The notes below the pieces were generated by a model. The model saw only the letters and a list, made by a program, of their open reading frames with translations. It searched no databases and had not been told where the DNA came from. This document shows positions 55,501-64,000 of a DNA stretch of 64,000 nt, one piece after another. How positions within the stretch are numbered: the first letter of the stretch is position 1; every line of letters starts with the position of its first letter. The translations under genes and the position numbers were made by a program. This DNA is from Gnetum montanum (lineage: Eukaryota > Streptophyta > Gnetopsida > Gnetales > Gnetaceae): NCBI GenBank assembly GCA_015680685.1, contig MNCI01014205.1, positions 1,022,725 to 1,086,724 on the forward strand, written 5' to 3'.

Positions 55501-58103
55501 CTAGGATCAGAGAATTTCCTAGGAAGATGGCCAGGTTTTATCCAATCAGTGACAACATGAGTTAACATGATCGTATGTGTTGAATGTGGCCTTTGGGTCG
55601 AAGGGAGCTCTAAAGTTTCAATGGGTGATGAGACATTTGAAGAATTAGCTACTTGTGACTGTAAGGACTTGGTTGAACTGTTGGTTCTAAAGAAAGGTCT
55701 CTTCTTTGTGTGATTGTTTGGACCAACAATAGGGTGAGAATTAATAGCCCTTGTAGCATTGTGTTGCTATGGTTGGGCAAGGAGCTCATGTTGCATGGTT
55801 GGAGCAGGTGGTAATGGAGTTAAGGATGGAAGAGATGCAGCCAGATGAGAAGGATGGTATGTTTGTGGAACATCACTCCTAGGAGAAGGAGTCCTATAAT
55901 ACTCATGTGTTTGGTAGTGAGGTTGAGGGGTGATGTGACTAGTAGAGTCACGTGGAGAAATTGGCTGCTGCACATAATATCCATATGGGTCAAGTTGATG
56001 GTAAGGATGCTATTGCCATGGTGGTGGCATTCCCCATGATTGTGGGTGTTGCCATTGTTGATACTACTCAGTTGATTGTGGTGGATTTCCACTTGGATAA
56101 TATGTTAAGGTTGGTGGAACTGTCTTGGGTTACCTTGGGGATAAGGTAACCTTTGGGGTGTTTGCCTCCTGTTCAATCGTGGGTTGAGTGCATACATCCT
56201 TGACTCCTGCAGATGTGAGATTACAAGGCAACATCCCTTAGGATGGTCATATTGGCATATCTCACATCCACTATCATTGTCTGTATCCGAATCCACAACC
56301 TCTTAGATGATGGAAACTTTACCCTTAACCTTGTTGCATGCATATTCTGCTTCTCTCTTTTTTCTCTTTTCGTGTTCACTGCCTTGCTCTCTAGACTCCT
56401 CTACTATTTTGAGAATAGTTTGAAATCTATTATCTAGGGAGTCCCACATTTGGTCTACCTTTGCTGATACTTTCGATGCCAACTTTTAAATAGGCAAATT
56501 TTTCCTATTCACCATCTCTTCAAGTGGTGACTCTTCTTCATCCTCACAAAATCTTACTCCCTTCATTTGGAGGAAAGGATCTCTATTATATTCCTTCACA
56601 CACTCTCTTTTCCTTAGCTCACCTTCCTCTTTAGCAACTTGCTCCAATAATCTTTGTACTTGATGGGTCCTAAGCTTAGATAGCCTTCGTTGGGCATACA
56701 TCCCAAGGGTTCTTCGTGTTTCATGCCTAAGCCCATCTACGAGATGGCGTAGTTGATCCCTTTGCAAATAACCATGGCTAGGATAACGATGTAATAGTGC
56801 ATAATATCGGCCCATGGCAGCATCCAAGGGTTCATGTTCTTCTTGTTTGCATCCTTGGATTTGATTTTGTAGGTTGGACACTCAGGAGTACATCTGGTAC
56901 TTATTGTTGAATAATTCTAACATGGTACTCCACCTACGAATGGATTCTGATTCTAAGGACTACTACTAGCTCTCCACTTCTTTGACTAATGTCTATGGAA
57001 ATAGCTTTAGTTTTTGCCATTCATTTTCTATGTTTTGTAAGGCACATGCATCATGGAATTCTTGTAGATGATTTTGAGGATAAGCATTGTATCCCCCTTA
57101 AAAATCGTGGGATGTTGTTCATGTCTAATATCTTGATCCTACTATCTTTTTGGTGCCTTGTTGGGATTCTAACAGCCTTAGTTATGTCTAGCATACTTTG
57201 AGTAGTGAGTAGGGGTTCATTGTGATCGTCTCGTCTATGTGGTCTATGATGCCTATGTTGTTCCCTACTCTCCCTTTTTCTATGCTGTGATTCTCTAGAG
57301 TGCCCTCATCCCCTTTCCTGATTGTTTCATCTATGAATCCCGTTTCGCCTACCCTTATCCTCATGGTCTTTTTCTTTGTGACTGCATCCAGATCTTGAAG
57401 GAGAGGGTGAAGGAGATGATGAAGGTGAAGAAGAAGAAGGATTGTCACCATGATGGTGCCTGTTACCTTCTCTTTGGTGGTCATGGCCTCACTTGCGGCT
57501 ACGATCAGCATGTCCATCTTTATCATGCGTGTGTGCTTCTTTGTCGGACCCTTTGTGTCCGTTGGTTTCAGAACCTAGGTTATGGATGGTTGAATGAAGG
57601 TTCTGATACACAACCCTGTGACCAAAGTCAACGGGAGGAACATCATTTCGTGGGAAACCTCTTGAGGCAGGTTCACCACCCTCATTTTCACTTATGACAT
57701 GTAGGACATTTCGAGACAACTTCCCCTTCATGAATTCATGACCTCTTTCCTATTGTAAGTTCCTTTGACATTGTGCCTCCATGGGTCGATACTCTCTTGA
57801 GTCATGATCATGCACAACATACTCTGCCTGTAAGTGCTGCATGCCAATTTGTGTGAGATCATGAAGAAGCATTTCGAGGACTGAGCGATCGAGAGGTAAC
57901 ACTATGTTACCTTCTAAATCTTGCCAACGCAGTTGTTCATCTTGATGGAGGATAAAGGTAAAGTTTAATACATATTCATCAGGATGAACATATACCACAC
58001 GAAACTATTGAGGGACTGGCAGATTATCATGTGTACTACACCTCCGATTGTTCCTTGTATCAGACCTAGGTGGTGAAACACTTTCGTACGAAGAAGGAGA
58101 CAT
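55501..58103 (-). pseudogene. Gag, element C
   Basis: Starts at the ATG at 58103 (MSPSSYESVSPPRSD). An N-terminal acidic/aromatic part follows (VYVHPDEYVLNF, LEMLLHDLTQIG). The middle is Arg/His-rich. The Gag helical part at 56881-56486 (QEEHEPLDAAMGRYYALL, RHLVDGLRHETRRTLGMYAQ) is related to that of B and D. A zinc knuckle CEICQYDHPKGCC is at about 56230-56270. The Pro/His/Tyr-rich tail (55760-56090) resembles the tails of B and D. Several frameshifts and stops. Confidence 0.75.
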
Positions 58104-58230
58104 GATTGTCTATTCAGTGTGCAATGTATTATATATTATTATTATTATTTTTTCTTGTAACCAACCTTAAGGGTTCGTTCCAACGATGAGAAAGATTTCC
58201 TAAGTTCTAATTAGCGCACAATCAACAAAG

Positions 58231-58248
58231 TCCCTAGCAACGACGCCA
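58231..58248 (-). other. Primer-binding site, tRNA-Asp type (element C)
   Basis: Minus strand TGGCGTCGTTGCTAGGGA, one base inside the 5' LTR; 15-16 of 18 positions match tRNA-Asp. Confidence 0.75.
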
Positions 58249-58249
58249 A

Positions 58250-59114
58250 TGATGAGCGGCGAGGTATCCCTACACTCAACCATATGAATAGAAGTGTCCA
58301 TGCATGATCTGGTTGAATTCTAAGGACTAAGTGCTTATGCGCTTTTGTAGAACAAGGATGGGTTAGTCAATCGTTGTCTTTCCAAGCTTACTTGTATGGC
58401 ACGATTGTATGGTTAAGTAAACTTGAGGTATATGATTTTTATGTATTTTGATGTTTTATGGCCTGGTGCTACAAAGGGAGGAGAGAGATAACTAAGTAAC
58501 TAATTTAATGTCACTACTCAACTATGCTTTAACAAGTCCTAACACTAGCATCCGTTCTCACTTTCCGTACACATCCTGAACCAGTGCAACACTGCTGGGA
58601 TTACCAAACGCTAATCGTTACTGGGTTACCAAGCGTTACACACATGCTCGAAGTAATCGTATTGAGTGTGCTTATTTATGAGAGTTATAGGGTGAGAGAG
58701 AGAACATTAATTAACTAAGAAAAGCATTAAATAACTGCAATTAACATTAATTAATCTATTTTGGATGTTGCAAAGGTATTCACAAAGTTCGTCTTTATTG
58801 CCGTACACAAGGTGTGCTTAGGTACACAATGGTCGAATGAGGATTTGTTCACTTTATGACTCCTACTACAGGCACGCAGAAATAATACTAACTTTGAGAG
58901 GGAGAAAAGGCAAGAGTTCGAGTAAGGGTCTAACTAATCTATTGCCAAACCAAGTGTGCCTGCCTCTTATTTATAGGTGACAAGATAGGCCCCGATATTG
59001 GATGCCCGATATCGCATGGAAGGCTCCAATATCATGTACTCGATATCGTGGACACGATATCGCGGTCTCAATATCGTGGACATGATATCGCGGTCTCAAT
59101 ATCGTGGCTCATCA
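58250..59114 (-). repeat. 5' LTR of element C
   Basis: 865 bp. Contains the TATA box (58968-58975, minus strand) and upstream of it an expanded GATATC cluster. Terminal ~70 bp (CTACACTCAACCATA ... region) is shared with the LTRs of B and D. Confidence 0.92.
58990..59108 (-). promoter_or_regulatory. Expanded GATATC cluster in the 5' LTR of element C
   Basis: Eight GATATC/GATATT/AATATC sites in about 115 bp directly upstream of the TATA box. The last part is a 28-bp unit (ACACGATATCGCGGTC...) present twice; both units are absent from the 3' LTR. Confidence 0.65.
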
Positions 59115-59119
59115 AATGG

Positions 59120-59634
59120 TGATATTAGAAGATGGTGATAAAAACCATTGTGACAAACTAATTAAGAAAAATGATATGAACAAAATGAAGAGTTTGAATA
59201 TCTTGAACATTAAACATAAATGGATTAACACTAAGAGTTGAATTCAACAATTCTAGGAAAATTTGGTGTTTCAATTTTATTTTAAAAATTCTTGAAATAA
59301 ATTTCTATTTTGAATTGAATCAATCTCCCTGTTAGTGCCATTTGTTGTTCCACAAGTTCCAACACCTTTATACCATCTCTGATGGATTGATTGTTAAGGT
59401 AGGCCAAGGATTTCATCTTAGTTTATTCATTCCATCTATTCTGGTTTGCCCATTGAGGTAGGTGAAGGACTTGATGAACATTTACTATGGTGGATTGTCT
59501 ACTTGATGCTATAGTCCCTAAAAGTGGTATGTATCTCATATAGCCCTTAAAATCAAACTTACAACTTAACAATAAGCCATATGCTCTATCCAAGTGAACA
59601 AATGTTAAAAATAAATTTATAAATTAGTGAATAG
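59120..59634. other. Right flank of element C, no gene seen
   Basis: AT-rich. 59375-59480 shows a weak internal repeat (ATGGATTGATTGTTAAGGTAGG and GTTTGCCCATTGAGGTAGG). Could be the other half of the copia LTR that C entered. Confidence 0.35.
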
Positions 59635-59647
59635 TATCATTTAAAGA

Positions 59648-59822
59648 GGAAGGGACCACCACTTGGAGCAATAGTAAGATGCTTGTTTCTCAAGTCCTTG
59701 GGTTTGAGCCTTTGAGCATAAGTGCAACCACCTAAAAGAGTTTAATCTTTCACTCATCCATGATGCTCCCCCAGGTACTTGCCTTGGTGAGATGAGCATA
59801 GAGCCTCTAGGTAATGATCCTT
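59648..59822 (+). mobile_element. tRNA-derived SINE with 13-bp target duplication
   Basis: Flanked by TATCATTTAAAGA (59635-59647 and 59823-59835). The head contains GGAGCAATAGTAAGATGC (worn A box) and CCTTGGGTTTGAGCC (B box, consensus GGTTCGANNCC), the spacing expected of a polymerase III promoter. The tail has GGTACTTGCCTTGGTGAG. Related copies at 63670-64000 in reverse orientation. Confidence 0.75.
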
Positions 59823-59835
59823 TATCATTTAAAGA

Positions 59836-60937
59836 ATAAAAATGAAATGAAATTTAATTTAAATAATAATCCTTAAGATGTCTCTTCCCTCCTTTACATT
59901 TTGCACTTGGTTTTTTATTCTTTGTGCCTCTTCATTATATATATATAGCTTTATTATCGATGCCTTTAACTCAATAATCTTTAACGGGACAGATAAAGAT
60001 TTATTGAAGAAACAATTCCAAGTTCGCTGAAAATTCAGAGTACTGTTCTAATGTTCAAATGATATATTTTTTATTTCATAAATTTTTCTACCACACTCAA
60101 TAGGAAACTTTTTTCAACTTAAATTATCGGAGGCCACCTGATGCCAAAGCAAGAGGTTATATTCCGATCATACTTTTTGAAGAGACGCTAAAACCGAGTT
60201 GTTTTATTCGCTTGCATGAGATCCTTCCCTCTGTTTTGTTGCTTTGTATTTGTGTTTGTAACTTTGTATACACCGTATATGTGTGACTGGTTCAGACTTC
60301 TGTAAACATTTTTCTGAACTGCTATGATCCAGGAAATATGTATAAATCGTTGGTATCCAATCAGGTGGTGTATATTGCAGTGACTTCATAATTATTTTAA
60401 AAACTGAAACAGTATATCCAAGTTAGGATATAAACCGAGGTATACATAACTTGACAAATTCTGAACATGTTGATGTGTCGGGGAACACGAACAAAGCCAA
60501 AAGCTCAAAAGCTCGCAGGCTGATTTAATATTTTCAGCCAAGCTCAAAAATTGCAGGTTTCATGGACGGTCAAAGCAGTAGATATGCCAAGGTCTAAAAA
60601 AAACTGCATGAGCGGCTGCAGCAACGTAAAGTAAGGAAGACTGTTGGTGGAAAGGAGAATGCAAGAAGATTGAAAATAAGGTTGCCAGTGAGCTTTGGAA
60701 GGATAAAAATGGAGTTCATGAAGCTGCTAGAGATGAAGAAAAAAACTGCTGCTGCTGCTTCTGCGGCTTGTGGGTCTCACATTCTCACACCTTGTTGGCC
60801 ATGTGTTGCATGCTGTGCTCTCATCACCATCATTTCCATCGTTATCAACATCATTATTCCCTCAATAAGAACCAAGTGCCCATGCACTGCACTCAATTCA
60901 TAATAATTTCCAGCACTACAACACCCACAAACACATA
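59836..60937. other. Upstream region of the IDA-like gene
   Basis: No element recognised. A TATA-like TATATATATAG occurs at 59937-59947 and GTATAAATCG at 60339-60348; neither is clearly placed. A frame at 60670-60903 starts MKIRLPVSFG and has a hydrophobic end, but it is out of frame with the peptide gene and may be an upstream ORF in the leader or chance. Confidence 0.35.
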
Positions 60938-61417
60938 ATGGCTCCTTCTCCTTCTCCTCCACTGGTTTTCTTCCTGTTGCTGTTGCTGATACTTTCTACA
61001 CAGGCATCAATCCTTAGCAGAAGCAGAAGAAGCAGAAGCAGCAGCAGCCATGGCAGGAAGATTCTGATGAGCTCTGTAGAAGCCAAAGATGCAGGTGCAG
61101 ATGCAGAAGATGATGAAGATTCATGGGTTCCTCCTCCTCCTCCTTCCTCGGATGACTATGGCAGCTCCATTGCAGATGAGAGGCAGGGTCACGAACATGG
61201 TAATGGCGATGATGATGATGATGAGGATCATGATAATGGAGAGTATTCTTCTTACAGTAGTACTCGTCAAGAAATTTCAGCAGGCAAGAAGAAGAAGAAG
61301 GAACGATTCTCCAACTACAAATTTCCTCCCAAAGGAACAACATTCTTCTTCCATTCTGGCCCTTCCACTCGCCACAATGACATCGGACTACTCCAGCACC
61401 ATGATGCTCTTCCTTAA
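60938..61417 (+). CDS. IDA/IDL-like secreted peptide precursor
   Basis: 159 codons, no intron. The N-terminus is a clear signal peptide (Pro/Ser start, then VFFLLLLLILSTQAS). The middle is low-complexity: Arg/Ser-rich, VPPPPPSSDD, and a long Asp/Glu-rich stretch. The conserved end (about residues 128-147) reads YKFPPKGTTFFF then HSGPSTRHND. IDA-type precursors end in 'lPKGvPIPPSAPSKRHN'. The shared parts are PKG and S-A/G-PS-x-RHN, 7 of 12 in the core peptide. The PIPP part is replaced by FFFH. Such peptides are released outside the cell and bind HAESA-type receptor kinases to control abscission and cell separation. Start: first ATG with context ATAATGGCT. A polyadenylation-like AATAAAG is near 61522. 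Family call by eye; activity with FFFH in place of PIPP is uncertain. Confidence 0.6.
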   Translation: MAPSPSPPLVFFLLLLLILSTQASILSRSRRSRSSSSHGRKILMSSVEAKDAGADAEDDEDSWVPPPPPSSDDYGSSIADERQGHEHGNGDDDDDEDHDNGEYSSYSSTRQEISAGKKKKKERFSNYKFPPKGTTFFFHSGPSTRHNDIGLLQHHDALP

Positions 61418-63669
61418 TTAGCTTGAATCAAAATATTGCAGCCTCCCTCTGATCTCTCATGTTCATTAGATTATTCCATCTGTACAAGAAGCTTAAAAAC
61501 ATTCTGTACAGTAGTGTGAGATAATAAAGGCTTGAGTTGGCTTATGTATATTTCGTGGGTTTGTTTCATTTTGGTATTTGTTGCAGTAGATTTTTGTGTG
61601 ATGGTGCTGTGATGATGAAAAGAAAATTTTTGTTGTAGGTCTGTTTAATACAATTGATTGATGTGTGTTAAGGAAAGAGCATTGTGTTCCTTTTTCTTGC
61701 TTGGACTGCAGTGTTTTAACTAGAAATTGCAAGATGAAATTAGCATAAGCGTGTGAAGTTTTGCTTGAATATAGTGTTACAGAATTTGTGCCGAAAAAGA
61801 ATTTAAGAGATGTGGTAGATTTATGGCTACTGATGATGAATTTAAAGAGGATTTGAAATCAGTATAGTTTCAGATTGAAAGAAGCAGAAATCCTCAGATT
61901 GAAAGAAGCAGAAATTCTCAGAGATGTAGATTCATGAATGCACTGCAACCGTTTGCATTACCTTAAACCATAAATCGAATACAGCCAGTTACAGCAGACA
62001 CGAAAATTGCCTCTCTGAAAGAAAAAAAAAAAAATTGAAAAAGGATTGAGCTTTAACTTTTTGATAAATGCCCCAAGCTGAAAAAAGAAAAAACTCATCT
62101 ATGGTACCCATAATGCTGAGATGATGACGATAATATTGAAAGCAAAGTGTGAAACTCTACAGAGAACTTCATCACTATGACTGGATATGACATTTGAATG
62201 GGTGATCATGACTTAACGTTTACCCTGTTATAAACCATGGATATATCAAGAAAAGGACCCACGGAAGCCCAAAAACTAACATTGAATTGAAAAGGAGGGC
62301 ACGGCAGAAACAAATTTTAAAACCCAAAAACACTCATGATGGAGGATTGTTAGAAACCATTCAAATTGAGTTTGTGATGTCTAGTTATGCCAGCAATGTT
62401 GACATGGGAGCATGGAAAAGATTAGGCTTGACCAGTCAAAGGCAAGTCAATAGGGGTGAGGAAAGTATGTGGGGTTTTGGGTGGTCGAGAAAGGCAATTG
62501 TTTGTGTTTGATTGACGTCTCCATGAAATCATTGCAGTGGTGGCATCCAAAGAACATCATCTCTCCAATGCTGCATTAGCTTTTCCAAAAGTAGCAGCAG
62601 CTCAGCTCAGCTGCTGCATGTGATGTGTGAGCCTGTTTCCCTTTTTCTTTGCTTTAATCTCTTTCTCCCCCATTCAGGTCAAATCTTGCATGCACTTTGC
62701 TTGCTTGGTTTAAAGTTTAAACATGCATAATCATGACTTGAGTAGCCATTATTCATTTTCTCAGTTTTTACCTCACAGTGCCTTCTACCAGGTGGGTGTG
62801 GCTTGCAGCCTATTGGCACCTGTAAATTTCGAAGTTTCAGTTTCTGATGGTTACACGTGAATCCTAAGAAGCAGGTTGAGACATGTCATATTTGCTTTTT
62901 TAGCTCAACACGAGTGCAAAAGCACCTCCCTCCCTAGTAAACGTCTTTTTGAATAACATGGTTGTTCGTAAAAACACAAATCTTACTCCTGTAATTATCC
63001 TTCACCCCGCTGAACAATTTTGAACTTACTGCTCAAATGCTTTTTACTGTTGCAACAGACTATTCAATTCTTTGGAGCAATAAGTTAACTTTTTCTTAAA
63101 GTCCTAAGACGGGTAAGGTCACTTAAAAAGGTTAAGGCTTAGTTCATCCACGGACTCTCTTTACCCTTTTTCTTATTACGACTATTAGATATATATGTAT
63201 CATAGCTTATTGGCATGGGTAAACTTCCCAGGAGGTTCATGGTGACCTTTAAATATAGCCTATTATTATAAGCAGGTTAACATAAATATGAAAACCCTTC
63301 CTTCCTAGATGTAGTAAATTTCTCTTTGTTATCATCTACTAAACCTCTTTTTGAATAACATGTTTATTCATAAAAATACAAATCCCCCTCTTGAAATTAT
63401 CATCCATCATGTTAAACAATCTTGAATTTTCTCTTAAAATGATTTTTCTAGATGTAACTCTATTCAATTCCATAACTCTCCTATAATGGTAGAATTTTCT
63501 TTTTGGATTAGATAATGTTATAGAGTAGTTATAGTTTGTTAGATGAATTCAAGCTTTTGTAGTATAAATGTGTGTTTGTAAGGATATTTTGAATAGCATT
63601 ATTGCCATGAGTTTTTTTGGGCATAGTCACTTGAGCTTTTCAGGGTCTTACTTGATGAGATGAGTATTG
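61418..63669. other. Intergenic, no gene recognised
   Basis: 3' side of the IDA-like gene, then unassigned DNA. A 74-codon frame at 62287-62511 has no recognisable features. A perfect short hairpin (GCAGCAGCT, 6-nt loop, AGCTGCTGC) lies at 62594-62617. Two diverged copies of a ~130-bp segment are at 62938-63075 and 63340-63475. Confidence 0.45.
62938..63475. repeat. Diverged direct duplication (~130-bp copies)
   Basis: Copies at about 62938-63075 and 63340-63475 share CTTTTTGAATAACATG, ATTATC..TCACC/ATC, AACAATTTTGAA/AACAATCTTGAA and TATTCAATTC, same orientation, about 400 bp apart. Confidence 0.55.
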
Positions 63670-63885
63670 ATTCTTTCAAATATGTCATTTTGAACTAAAA
63701 GGATAATCAATTGGAGGCTTAATGCTAATCTTGCAAAGGTGGGATTTTGGAAGGGTCTGTGGATGAATGAAAACATAATTTTTAAAAAGTGGTTGTACTC
63801 AAGCTTGAACTCAGGTCTTATGACTTAAGAAACAAGTACCTTACCATCACTCAAAACGATTGTCCCTTGCTCATCTAGCTAAAAT
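63670..63885 (-). mobile_element. Second SINE copy, reverse orientation
   Basis: On the minus strand TGATGGTAAGGTACTTGTTTC, then ACCTGAGTTCAAGC (B box) and AGTACAACCAC match the SINE at 59648-59822. The 3' end GCCTCCAATTGATTATCC parallels GCCTCTAGGTAATGATCC there. CTAAAA on both sides may be a short target duplication. Confidence 0.5.
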
Positions 63886-64000
63886 AGGGTTTGCAGATGA
63901 GGAAAGTCTAACCTCTTTTGAGTGGCTACACCCAAACTTGAACCTAGGACATTCTGAATTGATTTGGGTAAATTCTTTCAAAAATTTTAATTTTCTTTCC
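63886..64000 (-). mobile_element. Third SINE copy, partial at window edge
   Basis: On the minus strand TCCTAGGTTCAAGTTTGGG (B box) and GTGTAGCCACTCAAAAGAGGTTAGACTTTC (middle) follow the same plan as the other two copies. Its 5' end is outside the window. Confidence 0.4.

Larger units (their letters stand above)
43715..59114 (-). mobile_element. Element C: Athila-like autonomous Ty3 retrotransposon, host of element D
   Basis: 15,400 bp on the minus strand, about 9.95 kb without D and its TSD. Flanked by a perfect 5-bp duplication AATGG (43710-43714 and 59115-59119). From right to left: 5' LTR, tRNA-Asp-type primer site, gag, protease, RT (cut by D), RNase H, integrase, about 1.9 kb of non-coding DNA, purine tract, 3' LTR. 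The pol sequence context (AWSYLKLTRIDPRICQHRI, LLDLGSYVNLIS) is of Athila type. Frames are long but broken. Confidence 0.9.

Noticed and set aside
60670-60903. 77-codon frame with a hydrophobic C-terminal half upstream of the IDA-like gene
   Set aside because: No recognisable family, poor start context and likely inside the leader; mentioned only as a possible upstream ORF.
62287-62511. 74-codon frame
   Set aside because: No motif, no signal peptide and no neighbour support.
62594-62617. Short perfect hairpin as a microRNA precursor
   Set aside because: The stem is only 9 bp with a 6-nt loop, far too short, and no known plant microRNA sequence is present.
1-64000. CRISPR arrays, rRNA genes, intact tRNA genes
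   Set aside because: None seen. The regularly spaced repeats are long diverged tandem arrays or LTR modules, and the tRNA-like sequences lack complete cloverleaves.

Overview
This is nuclear DNA from a seed plant with a large, repeat-rich genome, most likely a gymnosperm (low confidence). The reasons are nested LTR retrotransposons over most of the window, plant-type Ty3/gypsy lineages (Tat, Athila-like and a tRNA-Met-primed chromovirus type), a P-class pentatricopeptide repeat (PPR) gene with one very long intron, and a small secreted-peptide gene of the IDA/IDL type. Only two host genes look alive: the PPR gene (exons 17464-18585 and 23265-23456, minus strand) and the IDA-like gene (60938-61417, plus strand). 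Nearly everything else is transposable-element DNA in various stages of decay.

Layout. (E) 1-14.3 kb: a minus-strand Tat-lineage Ty3 element. Gag and protease lie at 8.3-12.1 kb and RT, RNase H and a second archaeal-type RNase H at 1-2.1 kb. A 6.2-kb segment between them holds plus-strand, intron-bearing relics: an FCP1/NIF-phosphatase-like exon, a plant-transposon-type domain and a coiled-coil frame riddled with TAG codons. To the right are an LTR-like region with a TATA box and an array of hairpin-forming GACTACGCT/AGCGTAGTC repeats. 14.3-17.4 kb: AT-rich, no gene. 17.4-23.5 kb: PPR gene; its 4.7-kb intron holds a MITE-like 739-bp inverted-repeat element. (A) About 23.98-42.79 kb: plus-strand Ty3 element with tRNA-Met-like PBS, decayed gag, PR, RNase H and INT, and a ~210-bp tandem array where RT is expected. 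(B) 30039-38618 is nested in A: a non-autonomous element with tRNA-Asp-like PBS, gag, no pol, and a 2.8-kb extra frame next to the 3' LTR. (F) 42.79-43.71 kb: copia gag/PBS fragment, minus strand. (C) 43715-59114: Athila-like autonomous element, minus strand, TSD AATGG. (D) 49199-54640: B-family gag element nested in the RT of C, TSD CCAAG. 59.1-64 kb: flanking DNA with a tRNA-derived SINE family (one copy with a 13-bp TSD) and the IDA-like gene.

How the parts relate. B and D are one family: same LTR ends, same Gag, same 3' UTR and a conserved splice-acceptor-like sequence before the extra frame. D keeps only the first ~67 codons of that frame. C has matching LTR ends and the same type of primer site, so it is the natural candidate for the autonomous partner supplying RT and INT. 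In B and C, and in one internal module of B, GATATC palindromes cluster directly upstream of the TATA box. The extra frame of B and the plus-strand frame inside E share a layout (plant-transposon-like N-terminal part, then charged coiled coil), and both decay mainly through TAG codons, as expected if methylated cytosines in CAG (CHG) sites deaminate.

Limits: all homology calls come from reading motifs by eye. Two N runs (31744-32113, 52198-52454) and a single N (31240) interrupt B and D. Most element ends without a TSD are approximate.
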